A stretch of DNA of 64,000 nucleotides from Pieris napi (lineage: Eukaryota; Arthropoda; Insecta; Lepidoptera; Pieridae): NCBI RefSeq assembly GCF_905475465.1, contig NC_062235.1, positions 10,116,001-10,180,000 on the forward strand, read 5' to 3'. A program made the position numbers and the translations under genes. The notes under the pieces are model-generated. The model did not search any database and was not told where the DNA came from. It saw only the letters and a list, made by a program, of their open reading frames with translations. This document shows, piece after piece, positions 11,841-23,602 of the stretch; positions within the stretch are counted from its first letter, which is position 1, and the number at the start of each line of letters is the position of its first letter.

Positions 11841-12690
11841 ATTTTATATAAACTAATCTATACTTTGCATAAGAAACATTATTTTATACTTTTTATGGCA
11901 TATTTTGTACTTTGAAATGAGTTTATTTAATTCAGCTATTTTTAAAAATGGAATCTATGTATCAACTACCAAGCAATAGTAAAACTTTATTTTTACCTCC
12001 GCGTTTAGGTAGCGTGTGACCTGGAAGTATTGATTAAGCAGCCTACCTTTCAATCATTTTAAAAACAACAAATGTTTCTATTTGGCAAAGGCTGGGTTTG
12101 TGTTCAAACGATTTTGAAAATCTTTTTCTTATCGTAACTTATATATTTAAATTTAATATAACTAATACTTCAATCAAATGAATATGTACAGTGAACATGT
12201 TTAATAGTCCTTAATTAAATGTATTTTTTTCTCCGGGGCACAACAAAGTATGGCAGCAATTAATCAGAAAAGTACTCAGGCCCTTTTTCTGAAGGGTCAA
12301 TTGAAAGGGTTCATTCATTAGTCCATTTTCCTCAATGATTATTTAGGATTACACATTAATATATGCCCCAATGTCTAAAATTTTAAGTAAAACCAGCCTT
12401 AAAATCGAAAATGTATAACTGTAACATTGTATGAATTCTAAAAATTCAAACATGAAATCCAAATATTATTTTAAACACCCATTTGTTTTTGTATGCGTAT
12501 AAAGCTGTGCAAAGTTAATTTTTGGTTTTAGGATGAACAGTTGGTGCTCGTAATATAAGTTTTTTAAAAGAACTTTTAACTCTCCAGTAGCTATATTAAA
12601 CCATGGACCATACTTGCTAACTATGCCTACTTGTATAGAAATACAAACATTATTTAAGCGCTTCATTATAGTTACAAGTATCTTCAATAG
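11841..12690. other. AT-rich intergenic, nothing recognised
   Basis: A 95-codon minus-strand frame (12466-12753) shows no motif and partly overlaps the plus-strand LINE fragment that follows, so it is taken as chance. Confidence 0.4.
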
Positions 12691-13160
12691 TTGAATAACA
12701 GCAGGGCGGGTATGTATATGTATAGAACGTTTCGGAACAAACGCAGGCCGCAATTTCCACGCACTAGACTATCTAAAGTTGGTAATTATTTTTTGGGAAA
12801 AGGGATACTCTTCTTTAATAAAATCCCAGAGGCTCTTTTATCTCTGCCTTTTAATAAATTTAAGAAGTGTATTAAAGAAAAGCTGTGTAAAAAGGCTTAC
12901 TATAAAGTTAACGTTTATCTAGTTGTTAAAAGGGCCTAGGACTAGTGCTAGACAGGCTACTTCTAATTAACTTGCGATATTTGTTTTAAAATAAGTGTTG
13001 TTTGATGATTTGCTATTTTAAAAGAGTACCGAGAGCTTTTTACGCCAGCTTTTTCTCTCGGCCTATACCCTTTGTCTTCTTTGCCGATGTGTGGGGATTA
13101 ATAATTTAATGACGTGGAATAAGTGATACCTGTATCTTATGTTCCATAATAAACATATTT
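12691..13160 (+). pseudogene. LINE C-terminus plus 3' UTR
   Basis: The frame 12691-12939 reads FRNKRRPQFPRTRLSKVGNY, then FNKIPEALLSLPFNKFKKCI and KLCKKAYYKVNVYL. This matches the C-terminal tail of lepidopteran Jockey/CR1-type LINEs (FYNKIP...LP..KFK..I...LC.KAYYK...Y). It is followed by a 3' UTR with CGAGAGCTTTTTACGCC and TTTTTCTCTCGGCC and a terminal TTCCATAATAAA near 13140-13155. The reverse transcriptase core is absent, so this is a 5'-truncated dead copy. Confidence 0.65.
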
Positions 13161-13623
13161 GATTTTATAAACTTTAGTTATTAATAAGAATATATTTTAT
13201 TCATAAATGTACAAAAAACAGTTTTCTAGAGCTAGAGTAAATATATTAATATTACAGCGCAATATAAACAAGGTACACTACATTCAGAAGCGCGCCGCAG
13301 GGACGAAAATCCCATTTTTGTTTTGCGGCAGAAATATGTCTCGGAATTTTTAAGATATTAAATGCGTTCTTGTAATATATGCGACCCCTCTGCCTATTTC
13401 GCCCCGAAGAAGACAATTTGTATTCACCAGGGAGAGATAGTGCATGCATTTGTTAGGTGCATACCACAGTCGTGAAACATTTTTCCGACCCCAAAATTTC
13501 GTATAAACATTCTAGTCATGTTTTGTTTAAGTAGATTTAGTATTGAGTTATATATTCGTAAGTTTCTACGCTTTGTGCATTAAGTTTCACGTTCATTATA
13601 ATGTATGAATTACACACTTAAAT
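13161..13623. other. intergenic, nothing recognised
   Basis: Contains a 65-codon minus-strand open frame (13252-13449) without any motif. No gene is supported. Confidence 0.4.
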
Positions 13624-13897
13624 AAATCAGTGGCGCTACAACCTTTTAGGTCTGGGTCTCAGATTCATGAATCTGTTTCATAATAATGTTTCAATCTAAT
13701 AGGCAAGTAGGTAATCAGCCTCCTGTGACTGACACACGTCGAATTCTTTGGGTCTAAGACATGTCGGTTTCATCATGACGTTTTCCTCACCGTTCGAGCA
13801 AATGTTAAATGCACACATAGAAGGAAAGTCCATTGGTGCACAGTCAGGGATCGAACCTACGACCTCAGGAATGAGAGTCGCACGCTGAAGCCACTAG
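13624..13897 (-). repeat. tRNA-derived SINE, copy 2
   Basis: Reverse-complement copy of the SINE at 11563. In plus orientation it starts ATCAGTGGCGCTACAACC and ends GAGAGTCGCACGCTGAAGCC. Box B (GGTTCGATCCC, minus strand) and the internal ATGTGTGCATTTAACAT are clear. Near full length with scattered changes. Confidence 0.8.
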
Positions 13898-15282
13898 AAG
13901 AAGAAACACTTCCGTTCCTACGATCAGCTCGCCAGCGTATGTCAGATAACTAAATTTATTAATACAGAGGAAACAAATTCTAATACACTAGTGGATATAA
14001 TGCGTATGGTGAGATAACATGTGTATCGTATAACATTTTTTTTTAACCATCCGTTCCGTAAATATATTATTAATAAATCTTCCAGTCATTCTACAGTTTA
14101 GCAAAACATTGAAACATTCCTTTATATAAAACAAGTAAACATTCAACTTCTCCCCTACAGCATAAAAGTATACGACGCAAACTCTACTCAGTGAGCGTAA
14201 TGTTAATTGAGTGCTTTTCTTTTTAAGAGTTTTAATTGAGGAGTTTTCCTAGAGAGAGTTGTTTAGTAAATTGCTTAATATTCTTACATTACTTTACGTT
14301 ATCATGTTATTAAAAGGTGGAGAGGATATAGGATATTAGCGATGGAGGTATTTTTATTTAAAAAAAGGACTGTGTGGTTTTATAAAACCACGGTAAAAGC
14401 GAAACTTTTTTCACATTATTGACATTTAACTAAAAAAATTTGGAATGATATTCTATTAAGGGTATAAAAATCGCTTTATCAATCTTAATTTTATACTTGG
14501 AAAATTGGAATGATAATGGGAAGTAAAATTAGACTAAGTCTCCAACTAATATTTTTATTTAACTGTCTTGTGAGAGTCTTAGAGAGTACGACATACATAA
14601 TACTTAACAATTATTTAGATTACACATATTAAATAATAGTCTAAACACTACACGGTCATCTGCTGCGAACTATAGGCGCCGCCATATTGGCCTCTGCTAT
14701 GACGAGCGCCTTTCACTTTATCCCTACTCCGCGGCCGACCGTCACGCGACATGCTATACACGGACGAAAAAGTTTGAGACGATGTAATAAAAGTTTCACT
14801 TTAATAAATTATATTTAAGGTCCTTAGTGTGTCATAGTTCAGACAATATATTGTAACTCCATTGTAGTATTGATTACTTCTAATTAGTGCCAACTTGAAC
14901 TGGATCCACCGCAGTATGGCTAGACATGATCAATGAAGATAGCACTTGATGATGTCGTCAAACATTAGTGATCATCCCGACAGATACTCTTGGTAGACAG
15001 AAACTATTTTCATTAAAAAAGTAAATTATTTTATGCAATGGTGGCATAACAAGATGGCGAATTTTGATCAAAACCATAGTGGAAATAACAGTGACGTATT
15101 TTGTAAGTACAAACTAAAAGATTATTTTTATATGTTTTCTGGGGTTAGCCACTGCCTATCACCCGACTACAACGTTGATTTATGGGACTCCATATAAAAT
15201 ATTTTCTGATTTGAGTTATACGTCAAATTGACGTTTCACAGATTACATACAGAGAAGTGAAAAAATATATTAAAAAGCAAAC
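13898..15282. other. intergenic, nothing recognised
   Basis: AT-rich with one GC-richer patch near 14660-14770 that holds no open frame or recognisable repeat. Confidence 0.45.
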
Positions 15283-15294
15283 AAAATGCAGAAT

Positions 15295-15548
15295 GGGGGC
15301 CTCATAGCCTAGCGGTCTTATTAAGTGGCAGCTCGGTGAGGGGTACCGGGTTCGATTCCTGGTTCGAGGGCAAGTTTTAATTTAATTTAAATTTGTTCTC
15401 GGCCTTTGGGAGGGTTGTGCGGTACCGGGCGAGTGCCTAAACCGTACATGGAGGACATGGTCGAATTTCTAAGGCAAAAAGCACGAATTATAAAAATCTT
15501 ATACTTGACGCTGGCTAATGCACAAACCGTGCCAGAGCCATATAAAAA
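15295..15548 (+). mobile_element. SINE (second family) with intact target duplication
   Basis: The element begins GGGGGCCTCATAGCCTAGCG, containing a box A-like TAGCCTAGCGG, and has a box B GGGTTCGATTCC at about 15348-15359, so the head is tRNA-derived. The body contains CGGTACCGGGCGAGTGCC and GGAGGACATGGTCG. It is bounded by a perfect 12-bp direct repeat AAAATGCAGAAT at 15283-15294 and 15549-15560, the expected target-site duplication for LINE-driven insertion. A truncated relative is at 33888-33990. No protein is encoded; open frames across it are incidental. Confidence 0.85.
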
Positions 15549-15560
15549 AAAATGCAGAAT

Positions 15561-16059
15561 TTTGTGCGTGTTTGTAGCCGCATGTAATGCATCCTTTTAG
15601 CCTAGATTTAAAAATGGGTTGGGTTGAAAGAATCCTCGTAAACAAAAGTAAGAATTGAGAATAAAAAGGCACGTAAAAGTTCAGCTCTACTTGCAGTAAC
15701 TACGTGTTATTGTTTTACCGTAACCTTACCTTGTAGCCCATTTTCATATACCCAGAAATAGTTACAAAAACCCGGAAATGGGAGCAACATTAAAAACCTC
15801 CGAATATGAGGAAAAACAATAAAAGGCGCTTCATGGAGACATAGTATAAGAGTAAGTGATTATTGTTGTATCAAATCACATCCTAAATTCCTTAAAGTTT
15901 AAGTTTTTTTGTAAACGATTGAACTCTCAATGTTAACAGTAGATGAGTTAAATATATCCTAATTGATCATTCATGAAATCTTACTTGTTATATAATAATA
16001 ATAGCCATTAATTCAGATACATTTACATTTAAACACATTTCCATTTCAATCCTCTTCTA
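15561..16059. other. intergenic, nothing recognised
   Basis: AT-rich with no supported gene. Confidence 0.45.
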
Positions 16060-16205
16060 GTGCACTGTGCCACCTGCTGTTTGTTTAATTTGGTCTATCC
16101 ATGTTCTAAGACGTTGTCTCCCTCTTTTTCGTTTGCTGTACCTTGGGCACCAGTTCAGTAGTTTTTTGCTCCACTTTTCTGTTCTTGCCATGTGCCCCGC
16201 CTAGT
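16060..16205 (-). pseudogene. LINE C-terminal scrap
   Basis: The minus strand reads AGHMARTEKWSKKLLNWCPR, then YSKRKRGRQRLRTWIDQIKQ and TAGG. This is the WAGH.AR...RW...W.PR..KR.RGR...RW.DDI signature of the insect endonuclease-reverse transcriptase LINE C-terminus. About 47 codons survive without a stop. The catalytic parts are missing. Confidence 0.65.
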
Positions 16206-17459
16206 ACTAGTTATACTTAGTTCTAAAGCTTCGTAAGGCATGAGGCATGGCTCATACATAATTCCGCATCTGATTCTTTGAGCTGGTGATTAGTCTTATG
16301 CCCTAATAATTCGATAAGAAACCAACCTAGGTTCTCTGGGTCCCATGTGCATTCAACGACACCAGGTTCAATTGCACATTTTTTTATATATACATGTGTC
16401 TTTACTAAGACATGATGGCACATTACAATCTAGCTTAACTTAAGACTAATAAGTAATTTAAGTGTAACCTAATTTACTAATAAGGATTTTTACATAAGAA
16501 TTGTGTCCAATAACACTACTTACAGTCTCTATTAAAGGGATGTCTTCCCTTCTGTTCTTGTGTTCTATTTTTTTTCTTTCACTCACTGTGTATTTAGTAC
16601 TGACGTGCACTAACACTAATTCACTAGTTCAAATGGTTTTGTCCTATTAAGTCTTCTCACTAGGCCCGTGGTGTCAAGGAGTTGAATAGCCTCGCACATG
16701 TAATAGTTTTTGTATAGCTCCTAAACTAGCCTTTCACAAACATATTAGACTGGCGTCTTATTCACGTAACTCGTTACTAGTAAGTGCTCATGAAAATTCT
16801 TTCATTCCGACGCAGAATGGTTTACCTTGAGAACACTTACGGTCTACAAATGAAATAAGGTCAAGATTTTCTTTTTCTTCAGGCTTTTTAACTTATGAAA
16901 GGAATCTTTCGAAGTCAAACTCATTTCAATCGTCTAGTGTCTTTGGCACGACATGGCCTTATTTCGATAAAATTTACAGGTTTTTAGCTGAATGTACAAA
17001 TTTGAAAACGTCGCTTTCAAATTGTATTTATTACTGAGAAGAAAAGAGGGAGTGTAATAAAATTGATTGGGTTTTTATGAATAGGGGCATTTTATACTTA
17101 AATATTCGTTTTGAATCCGAAGTCTATATTTATTTAAATATTAATATTTCAAGATACAAAACATTCTTAAGTTATATCCCTACATAAATATAATAATATA
17201 AAATTCCCCTCCACCCGCGTGTATGAACGCGATAGTAAAAAACTAGTGATTTTGTCCAGTTTTTACGAAAACATAGTGTAATTGCCGAATTTAAGTATAG
17301 TTTATTGTTATTTTATGTGAATTTATTAACTGTTGAAAAGGTTGCAATAAATCTCGCTAAATTCACGCGCAAACACAAAAGAAATCAGTTAATTGTAACT
17401 GGATGTGTGTTCATTAATTGAACAAGAAAATAATGTAAATTATTTTATTAAAAAAAACA
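16206..17459. other. intergenic, nothing recognised
   Basis: A 66-codon minus-strand frame at 16223-16423 has no motif. No other structure seen. Confidence 0.45.
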
Positions 17460-17665
17460 TTGGCGCTACAACCCTCGGTCTCAGGTGTTTGCATCTGTTT
17501 CGTGATCATTTGTTTTTTTTTGATAGACAAGAAGGTTCTGTCAGACAATTCTATACTTGACAATTGACACACGCCGTCGTCTTTTTTGCTCTAGACAAGA
17601 AGTCCATTGGTGCACATCTGCAATTCATACCTCTTGTGAGAATCACACTCTCAAGCCACTGGGTC
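17460..17665 (-). repeat. tRNA-derived SINE, copy 3 (degenerate)
   Basis: Starts TGGCGCTACAACCCTCGGTC and ends ATCACACTCTCAAGCCACTG. Several internal deletions have removed much of the middle, including most of the ATGTGCGCATTTAACAT block. GTCCATTGGTGCACA is still readable. An old member of the family at 11563. Confidence 0.65.
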
Positions 17666-18332
17666 AAAACTTCTAAATATATTTTATACTAAAAAATTAA
17701 ATAAATACAACAGAGATAAATGAAACTTTATGAGATTGGACTGTTTAATGTCGATAAAGTAACTAATACTTCATCATTGATATAAGGTATTAATTAAGTT
17801 CGTATACTAGATAATTTAAATGTTACGTACTATAACGATAGTTTGTGAGTTGTTCCCTCGGGACTTTCTTGAAATACGATCAATTAGATAAAACAGGATG
17901 AGAGAATGCCCCGGAGAAATTAATATCGTTATTAATGTTTTGTTTATCATTATCCAGCTAATAATATACATAATAAACACTTGTGATATCGAAATATAAT
18001 GATACTGAAAATATAATGGTATGTATGTTTGGCTCGGTTCTAACTAATGATAGGGTTGGAAATATCGTTAGAAATTTTAAGTACAAAAGTAAATTATAAC
18101 TAAACTTTATGAAAGTTAAATTATTAAAGTTTTTATTTGGAAATTGGGCATTCGTTTATTAATTGGTCTAATTACCACACTCTATTGTATATTATTTTCT
18201 GTTTGTTTTAATATAAACAAAACCATAGACCTACTCAGTAGTCATAGTTATCAGAGTAAATTAATCCTAGTTTTTGACTTATAGAACTGTAAACGCAGTA
18301 TAGGAGAAGTCACAATTTAATGATAACTGAAC
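17666..18332. other. AT-rich intergenic
   Basis: Nothing recognised between the SINE and the mariner. Confidence 0.45.
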
Positions 18333-18334
18333 TA

Positions 18335-19258
18335 TAGGGTGTCTCAGTAAGAGTGCACTTTTTAAAATTGTAATATTTTTGGTTTTCCTGCAAGTGGCAA
18401 CTCTGAAATTTGACAGGTGTCACCTCTGTTTATTCCGATTATTAAAAATGGAGCGCTTTTCGAAAGAACAACTCGTTATAATTGTGAAAACTCATTACAA
18501 AAGTAACGCTGAAAACGCTCGCAAACTTCACCAAAAGTTTCAGCCGAGAAAGTACACCTAATGTGTCAACCATTCGAAGAGTGGTCAAAAAATTTGAAGA
18601 AACTGGGACAATTAGGTATGGATAATAAGAATCCTTTGCGTCAACGTACTGGTCGGTCCCTTGAAAACATTGCTGCTGTAAACAAGAGTGTCGCCGAATA
18701 CCCGATAACATCAATTCGACTTAGCAAATTTTGACTAAAGCCTTCATGCGTACAAGATTCAGTTAACTCAGGAGCTGAAACCAGCAGACCAAGGAAGGCA
18801 CCGGCAATTTGCTCAATGAGTAATGGAGCAAAGGGAAGTCGATGCCAACTTTTCGAAAAAAGTCATTTTCTCCGATGAACAGAACAAATTATCTCACGAA
18901 ATCCTGATGTCAACTGGCCACCAAGATCGTGCGATTTAACGCCGTGCGATTTTTTCTTTGGGGTTTTGTGAAATCTCGAGTTTATGCGAATAAACCCAAA
19001 ACCATTCCTGAGCTCAAATCGAAAATCCAACGCGTCATCAGTAAGATAAAGCCACATCTCTGTGAAAAAGTCATGGAAAATTTCATGAAAAGTGTAATGG
19101 CCTGCCATTGGAGCCGTGGAGGTCATTTGCCGGATATTTTATTCCATACTTAATCGGAACATGTCTTCTTTACAATACAATAAAAATATCAGAACTCTGT
19201 CATAAAATACTTGTCTTTATTTAAAAATGAAAAAGTGCACTCTTACTGAGACACCCCT
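18335..19258 (+). mobile_element. internally deleted mariner element
   Basis: The terminal inverted repeats are about 29 bp: the left end carries GGGTGTCTCAGTAAGAGTGC and the right end its complement GCACTCTTACTGAGACACCC, matching for 27 bp (18337-18363 and 19230-19256). They are flanked by TA (18333-18334 and 19259-19260), the Tc1/mariner target. At 924 bp it is shorter than a usual 1.3-kb mariner. The transposase inside is broken, so this is a non-autonomous copy. Confidence 0.85.
18448..19152 (+). pseudogene. mariner-type transposase, deleted
   Basis: The ATG at 18448 opens MERFSKEQLVIIVKTHYKSN, a helix-turn-helix DNA-binding start. After frameshifts follow STIRRVVKKFEETGTI, RQRTGRSLENIAAV and FSKKVIFSDE, which ends with the first catalytic aspartate region. 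The sequence then jumps directly to NPDVNWPPRSCDLTP and CDFF, the block around the third catalytic position. Most of the catalytic core between them is therefore deleted, probably several hundred bp. A further 2-base loss in the FFLWG motif shifts the frame; the C-terminus runs KSRVYANKPKTIPELKSKI to SRGGHLPDILFHT and stop 19152. Catalysis is impossible. Confidence 0.8.
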
Positions 19259-19260
19259 TA

Positions 19261-19849
19261 CTTATGAAAGTTGTAGGTAGTAGGAAAATATGATCATTTT
19301 TAATTTACCTCGTGTCAGTAATAAATCAAAATTATAAATGTGAATAAGTGTTTTATTTGCTATATTCTTGCCTTATACATTCTATAGATATGTACATTAA
19401 TAATAAATACGACGGTAATTATTGAGCGATTCATCCAAGGGTTGTGGTTTGGTGCGTCATTGCCAGTTGGTAGCATTTGATTGGTTTGGTCGCGCCAGTT
19501 GTCTGTTTATCGATATAGTTTACTAAACTGCCTAATCAATAAACGATATACAATATCCAACATTTAATTGTTTTGTTTAATTATTAAAAATTAATTGTCT
19601 AGTATTTACAATTTTCTTAACCTACATAGTATAATAATAAAATATATAATTATTGTTAATAAATTATTAAATAGAGACGTTTAACGCCGGCAGTATTTCT
19701 TCGCTGTATTGCGATACTTATTCAACATACAATATCCTCTAACTGTTAACTGTGTGTGTACGTTTTATTGAAGTGACTCACACATTTAACCAGACGCAAT
19801 GTGCAGGTAGATTACATCTATAGTAAATAATTAGGTTGCTTAGTTTCTA
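19261..19849. other. AT-rich intergenic
   Basis: Nothing recognised. Confidence 0.45.
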
Positions 19850-20066
19850 ACCGCTCACCGTCCAAAATCTAAAAAACGGTTAAAGGACTGGCTTATGAAC
19901 ACACCTTACGCAGAGTTGGAGATACTCCTGAGACCTAATACTCACTTATTCACTCACATGCACCCAGACACTCACTCATGCATTCACATGTGTCACGTGT
20001 CAAGTAATGTTTTTTGGTAAAAAAACATGTGTGTTCCAGTTAAATAAAGTTTATTTTAATATCACA
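19850..20066 (+). pseudogene. possible LINE C-terminus and 3' tail
   Basis: Plus-strand reading gives KSKKRLKDWLMNTPYAELEI, resembling the last residues of Jockey/CR1-like LINE proteins (...LK.WL...PY...E.L). It is followed by a CACTCA/CACATG-rich stretch and a tail ATAAAGTTTATTTTAATATC. The match is short and the call is inference. Confidence 0.4.
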
Positions 20067-20142
20067 AAAAAATATTTCTACATAAGTAAAGAAATGGACA
20101 TTTTTATTTTAAAATGTTGACTATGCTAACTTGACGGAGTCG

Positions 20143-20215
20143 GTGTTTTTGTGACGGTGTGCGCGCATCGTAAAAATTTACTCTCATCAATTTTCCAAAA
20201 AAAAAAGTATTACGC
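20143..20215 (+). repeat. MITE fragment (relative of 22636-23007)
   Basis: TTTTGTGACGGTGTGCGCGC and ACTCTCATCAATTTTCC match the terminal third of the MITE at 22636-23007 with scattered changes. The rest of the element is not visible. Confidence 0.55.
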
Positions 20216-20597
20216 CAAAAACTTGGGAGAAGTAGAAGTAAACAGTTAAGAAAATATTTGTAATTGAGGAAACCAAAAAAAAAAATTATGGAATTAAATA
20301 TTAAGTTTGTTATGAAAGAGCTGGAACTCTGGCAAAGGTATTTAATACTTAAAAGGGTTCCCAAATCTTACACATTAAATACATTGGTTATAATGAATGG
20401 ACACATTTTTATTCTTATTTTATTTAGATGAAAATATAATCTCACCCTCAACTCGTAAAAATAGGAAATTAAATCCGAGGTTTCAACAATACAATTCTCG
20501 TAGCTCGTAATGGACATTTATAGCTTTTTCAATATTGATACATATTTTCCTGGTAATTTAACTCAAGTTCTTACCAACCAACCAAACCAACCTTGGT

Positions 20598-20710
20598 TTT
20601 TTTTATAGAACAGGGGGAAACCGGGCAGGAGGCTCACCTGATGTTAAGTGATACCGCCGCCCATGGACACACTCAATGCCAGAGGGCTCGCGAGTGCGTT
20701 GCCGGCCTCA
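20598..20710 (-). repeat. LINE 3' UTR fragment
   Basis: TATAGAACAGGGGGAAACCG, GGAGGCTCACCTGATGTTAA and GCCAGAGGGCTCGCGAGTGC are the reverse complement of the 3' end of the LINE fragment at 23603-23975. It is a short 5'-truncated insertion. Confidence 0.7.
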
Positions 20711-22635
20711 GTTTTCGCACTTAGACTCTTACTAAGGTCCGTTGTGCGTAAGTCCTTACTTAATTTATAGTTTTATCTAAACTAAGACTACATTTATTTT
20801 AAATTATGCTTTAACGGTCATTAAACTCAGTGAAATATATAATTAATATGGTGAGTTAATTTAATCTAAGTTCCTTATTAGAAGTAAAAGGATCTTTTGG
20901 GGATTCCTAATTATTTTACGAGCATTATCAGTTACCGACATATTTGATATTAATATGCTTTAAGAGGTATTTTCATTGTTGAAAGCAAAATGAAGTACAC
21001 GGCTTTATCTCAAATTGTATAACTTTGGCTTGGCGTATAATTAGTGGTAATATTTCAAAGTTTAAACTTGTATACATGTAGTTTCATTGTTCGAGATAAG
21101 ACGAAAGTTTCTAGGATGTTTTATGATATCATGAGGGATATTACTCGGGCGCTTATTATAAACTTTTATCTGGAACGCAATTTACTAGACTAAATTAAAT
21201 AGAGCCCTGTGGAGAGCGTTCCCAAGAGCCCTTATTTAACGTATAGGATATAGTTATACACATATATATAACACATACATATAACAAGTTCTCTGAATAG
21301 AACAATGTCCGAAGTGTATTGAGGCAACAGGGGCCTTGAGCGCAAATGCATTTACACTTCGGACCGTTATAATATATGCAAAATTATTGCACAGATAATA
21401 TGTAAAAGGTCTCAACGACATCAGATAGTATTAGAAGTACAATAGATTTATTACAATTTATTTATTCCTCTTTTGGTTTCCTCGCGATGTTTTCCTTTAG
21501 TAGTAACTATTGAATGGCACGTTGATGAAATTGAAATATTCATTATCAGATAGTCGGGGTTCGAAATCAAGAAAAAATTTAGGTAACTTCCACCATATTA
21601 AATAGAAGATCTAAGTTAGTCAAAATTAAAATTCAGTTTACAATTTTATCGTGCATGGCCATTTTTAAAAATTAATACAGTTATACGCCATACAGAAACT
21701 CGGTACAAAATTACGTTTTTTAATTTTCTACTTTTGTAATACAGTTGTTACGAAAAATTTGTTTTAAAATTTACGCGTTTTTTATTCAGGCTACGATACG
21801 GTAAAATTAAAATTCAAGTGTTGGATGAAAATTATGACCTCCTTTTATAATATTACATGAATGTTTCATATAGCAATAACGGAGCTTACGTAAAAATAAC
21901 AGTATGCACAGTTTTGCTTCGGATTATTTTAGCCCCAGTGATTGGCTACTAATCTCAGATCAAATCGATTTTTAAGTAGGCGTATTTAAACATTGTTATC
22001 AACTAAAGATACACAATATTCATGACAAGTAATTTAGGGCCAAGGTTTCTTAGTTTGCTGCTAAAACCATAAGCAGATCTACCAAAGATGTTTCTCCACG
22101 ATTTAATTCATCAAATATAATCTGTGAAACACTAAGGAAACAGAGACGGTTTTTTTAGATGCAGACAAATCTTAACATATAGATAAAGAGAGTCCCTGGG
22201 GATGACCTCTGACTGAAACATAGTATACTACCATATGTACTTACACTCTAGCATTCTGGGTAACTTGTATAAGTGTGAATTAGTGTAAACTCATGTTTAA
22301 TTTGCGCAATAAATATAATGAGTGAAGAACAATAGCGTAATATGAATTCTGAAACTGAGAATGGTAAAAAGTTCAAGTGCAGCCGGTGTTTACGCTTTGA
22401 ATCCTGCTAAGCCTTGCGTGAATGTGAGACCCTTTACATCCAGAGATTCAAACGCAATTAAAATTAATTAAAAATCATTTGGGTAAATTCTAGAATGAAT
22501 TAAAGCGTTTATCTTGCACATTCAATGAAACAAATGAGCATCTTTATATATGGAAGGTAACATTGATTATATTGTTGAAATTTTTTCGATTTAAAATTAA
22601 TATTTAGATAAAGATAGCTAAATTAAAAAAAATAA
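20711..22635. other. intergenic; one 12-bp stem hairpin
   Basis: No genes recognised. The only clear structure is the hairpin at 21307-21364, listed separately. Confidence 0.45.
21307..21364. other. hairpin with perfect 12-bp stem
   Basis: GTCCGAAGTGTA (21307-21318) pairs perfectly with TACACTTCGGAC (21353-21364) around a 34-nt loop. No T-run or gene lies beside it, so no function is claimed. It could be a remnant of a short inverted-repeat element. Confidence 0.5.
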
Positions 22636-23007
22636 AAGGGTGCGTGTACTTATGTACGCATGTAAGAAGTTATACTTCTTTGGCATTATCAAAAATAGTT
22701 TTTGATTGCATGCAAATAATTAATTACAATTAAATAATCAAAGACTGGAAGAAGAGTCATTACAGTCAATAAAGTTCAGTTTACATATGAAAAATTAAAT
22801 AAATCAATATTTATTGTTATTCTCTTACATTAAGTGTAACATAAATTCTATTATTATTCGAATGTTGGTTTTAAATTATGTCCAATGCCGTAGCATCATC
22901 CGTGGGCAACTTCATTCTTGTAATTTTGTGTCACGGTGGGCGCGCATCGTAAAATTTCACTCTCATAAATTTTTCATAACGCGCCTAAAGAAGTATAACT
23001 TCAAAAA
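22636..23007 (+). mobile_element. MITE family, copy A
   Basis: The copy runs from AAAGGGTGCGTGTACTTATG to GAAGTATAACTTCAAAAA. Near each end lies the almost palindromic block GAAGTTATACTTC or its complement. The interior includes TTGCATGCAAATAATTAATT, TACATTAAGTGTAACATAAA and GGGCGCGCATCG. It is the reverse-orientation partner of copies B (27259-27629) and C (27628-28313). The 73-codon frame inside is incidental. Copy C carries a Harbinger transposase remnant, which suggests (inference) that this is a Harbinger-related deletion derivative. Confidence 0.7.
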
Positions 23008-23602
23008 TATTATTAATGTATTTAATATTTCTTAAAACATTTAAGATATACTTTTGACTTTTTTATTTTCTAAAGTTAAAATTCGTATACGAAACCGATT
23101 TTAAAAATTTATTTCACATGAAATTGACATGTTCTTAAAACATTGTATTAAAATATTCGCCATAAAGATTAAAAAGGTAATTATAGTATGATTTTTTATA
23201 TGCATTGAAATCTGAATGTATGAATAGTCATCGCGGTAACAAAACGAAAATTAAAAATTTTCTCTGTATCCGTAATTACTATATAAAAATAAAAGTTTTT
23301 TGAGAGTTGATGAAATTGAATTCGCTGGCTTCGCTTTTGTTCATTTTTTGAATGAAGTTTCACTAAAATCGGGATAAAAACTGGGACATTGATTTGGACT
23401 AGTAGGATTTTATTTTATTTAGTTTATATGTGTCTGATGATATCGATTTAAATATAACTTTATACAGTAGTCCTAACAGAACGAAATCTAACAAACGATG
23501 TATCATTTTAATAGAATTCGAGAGATCTCTTGAGAGATACGTTTCAAGGTAGTCTAAGAAATAATGCTTTGCATTTTGTTGATATCAGATAGAAGTACTC
23601 TA

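Noticed and set aside
15406..15600. 64-codon plus-strand ORF
   Set aside because: It lies within the SINE and runs over its target duplication.
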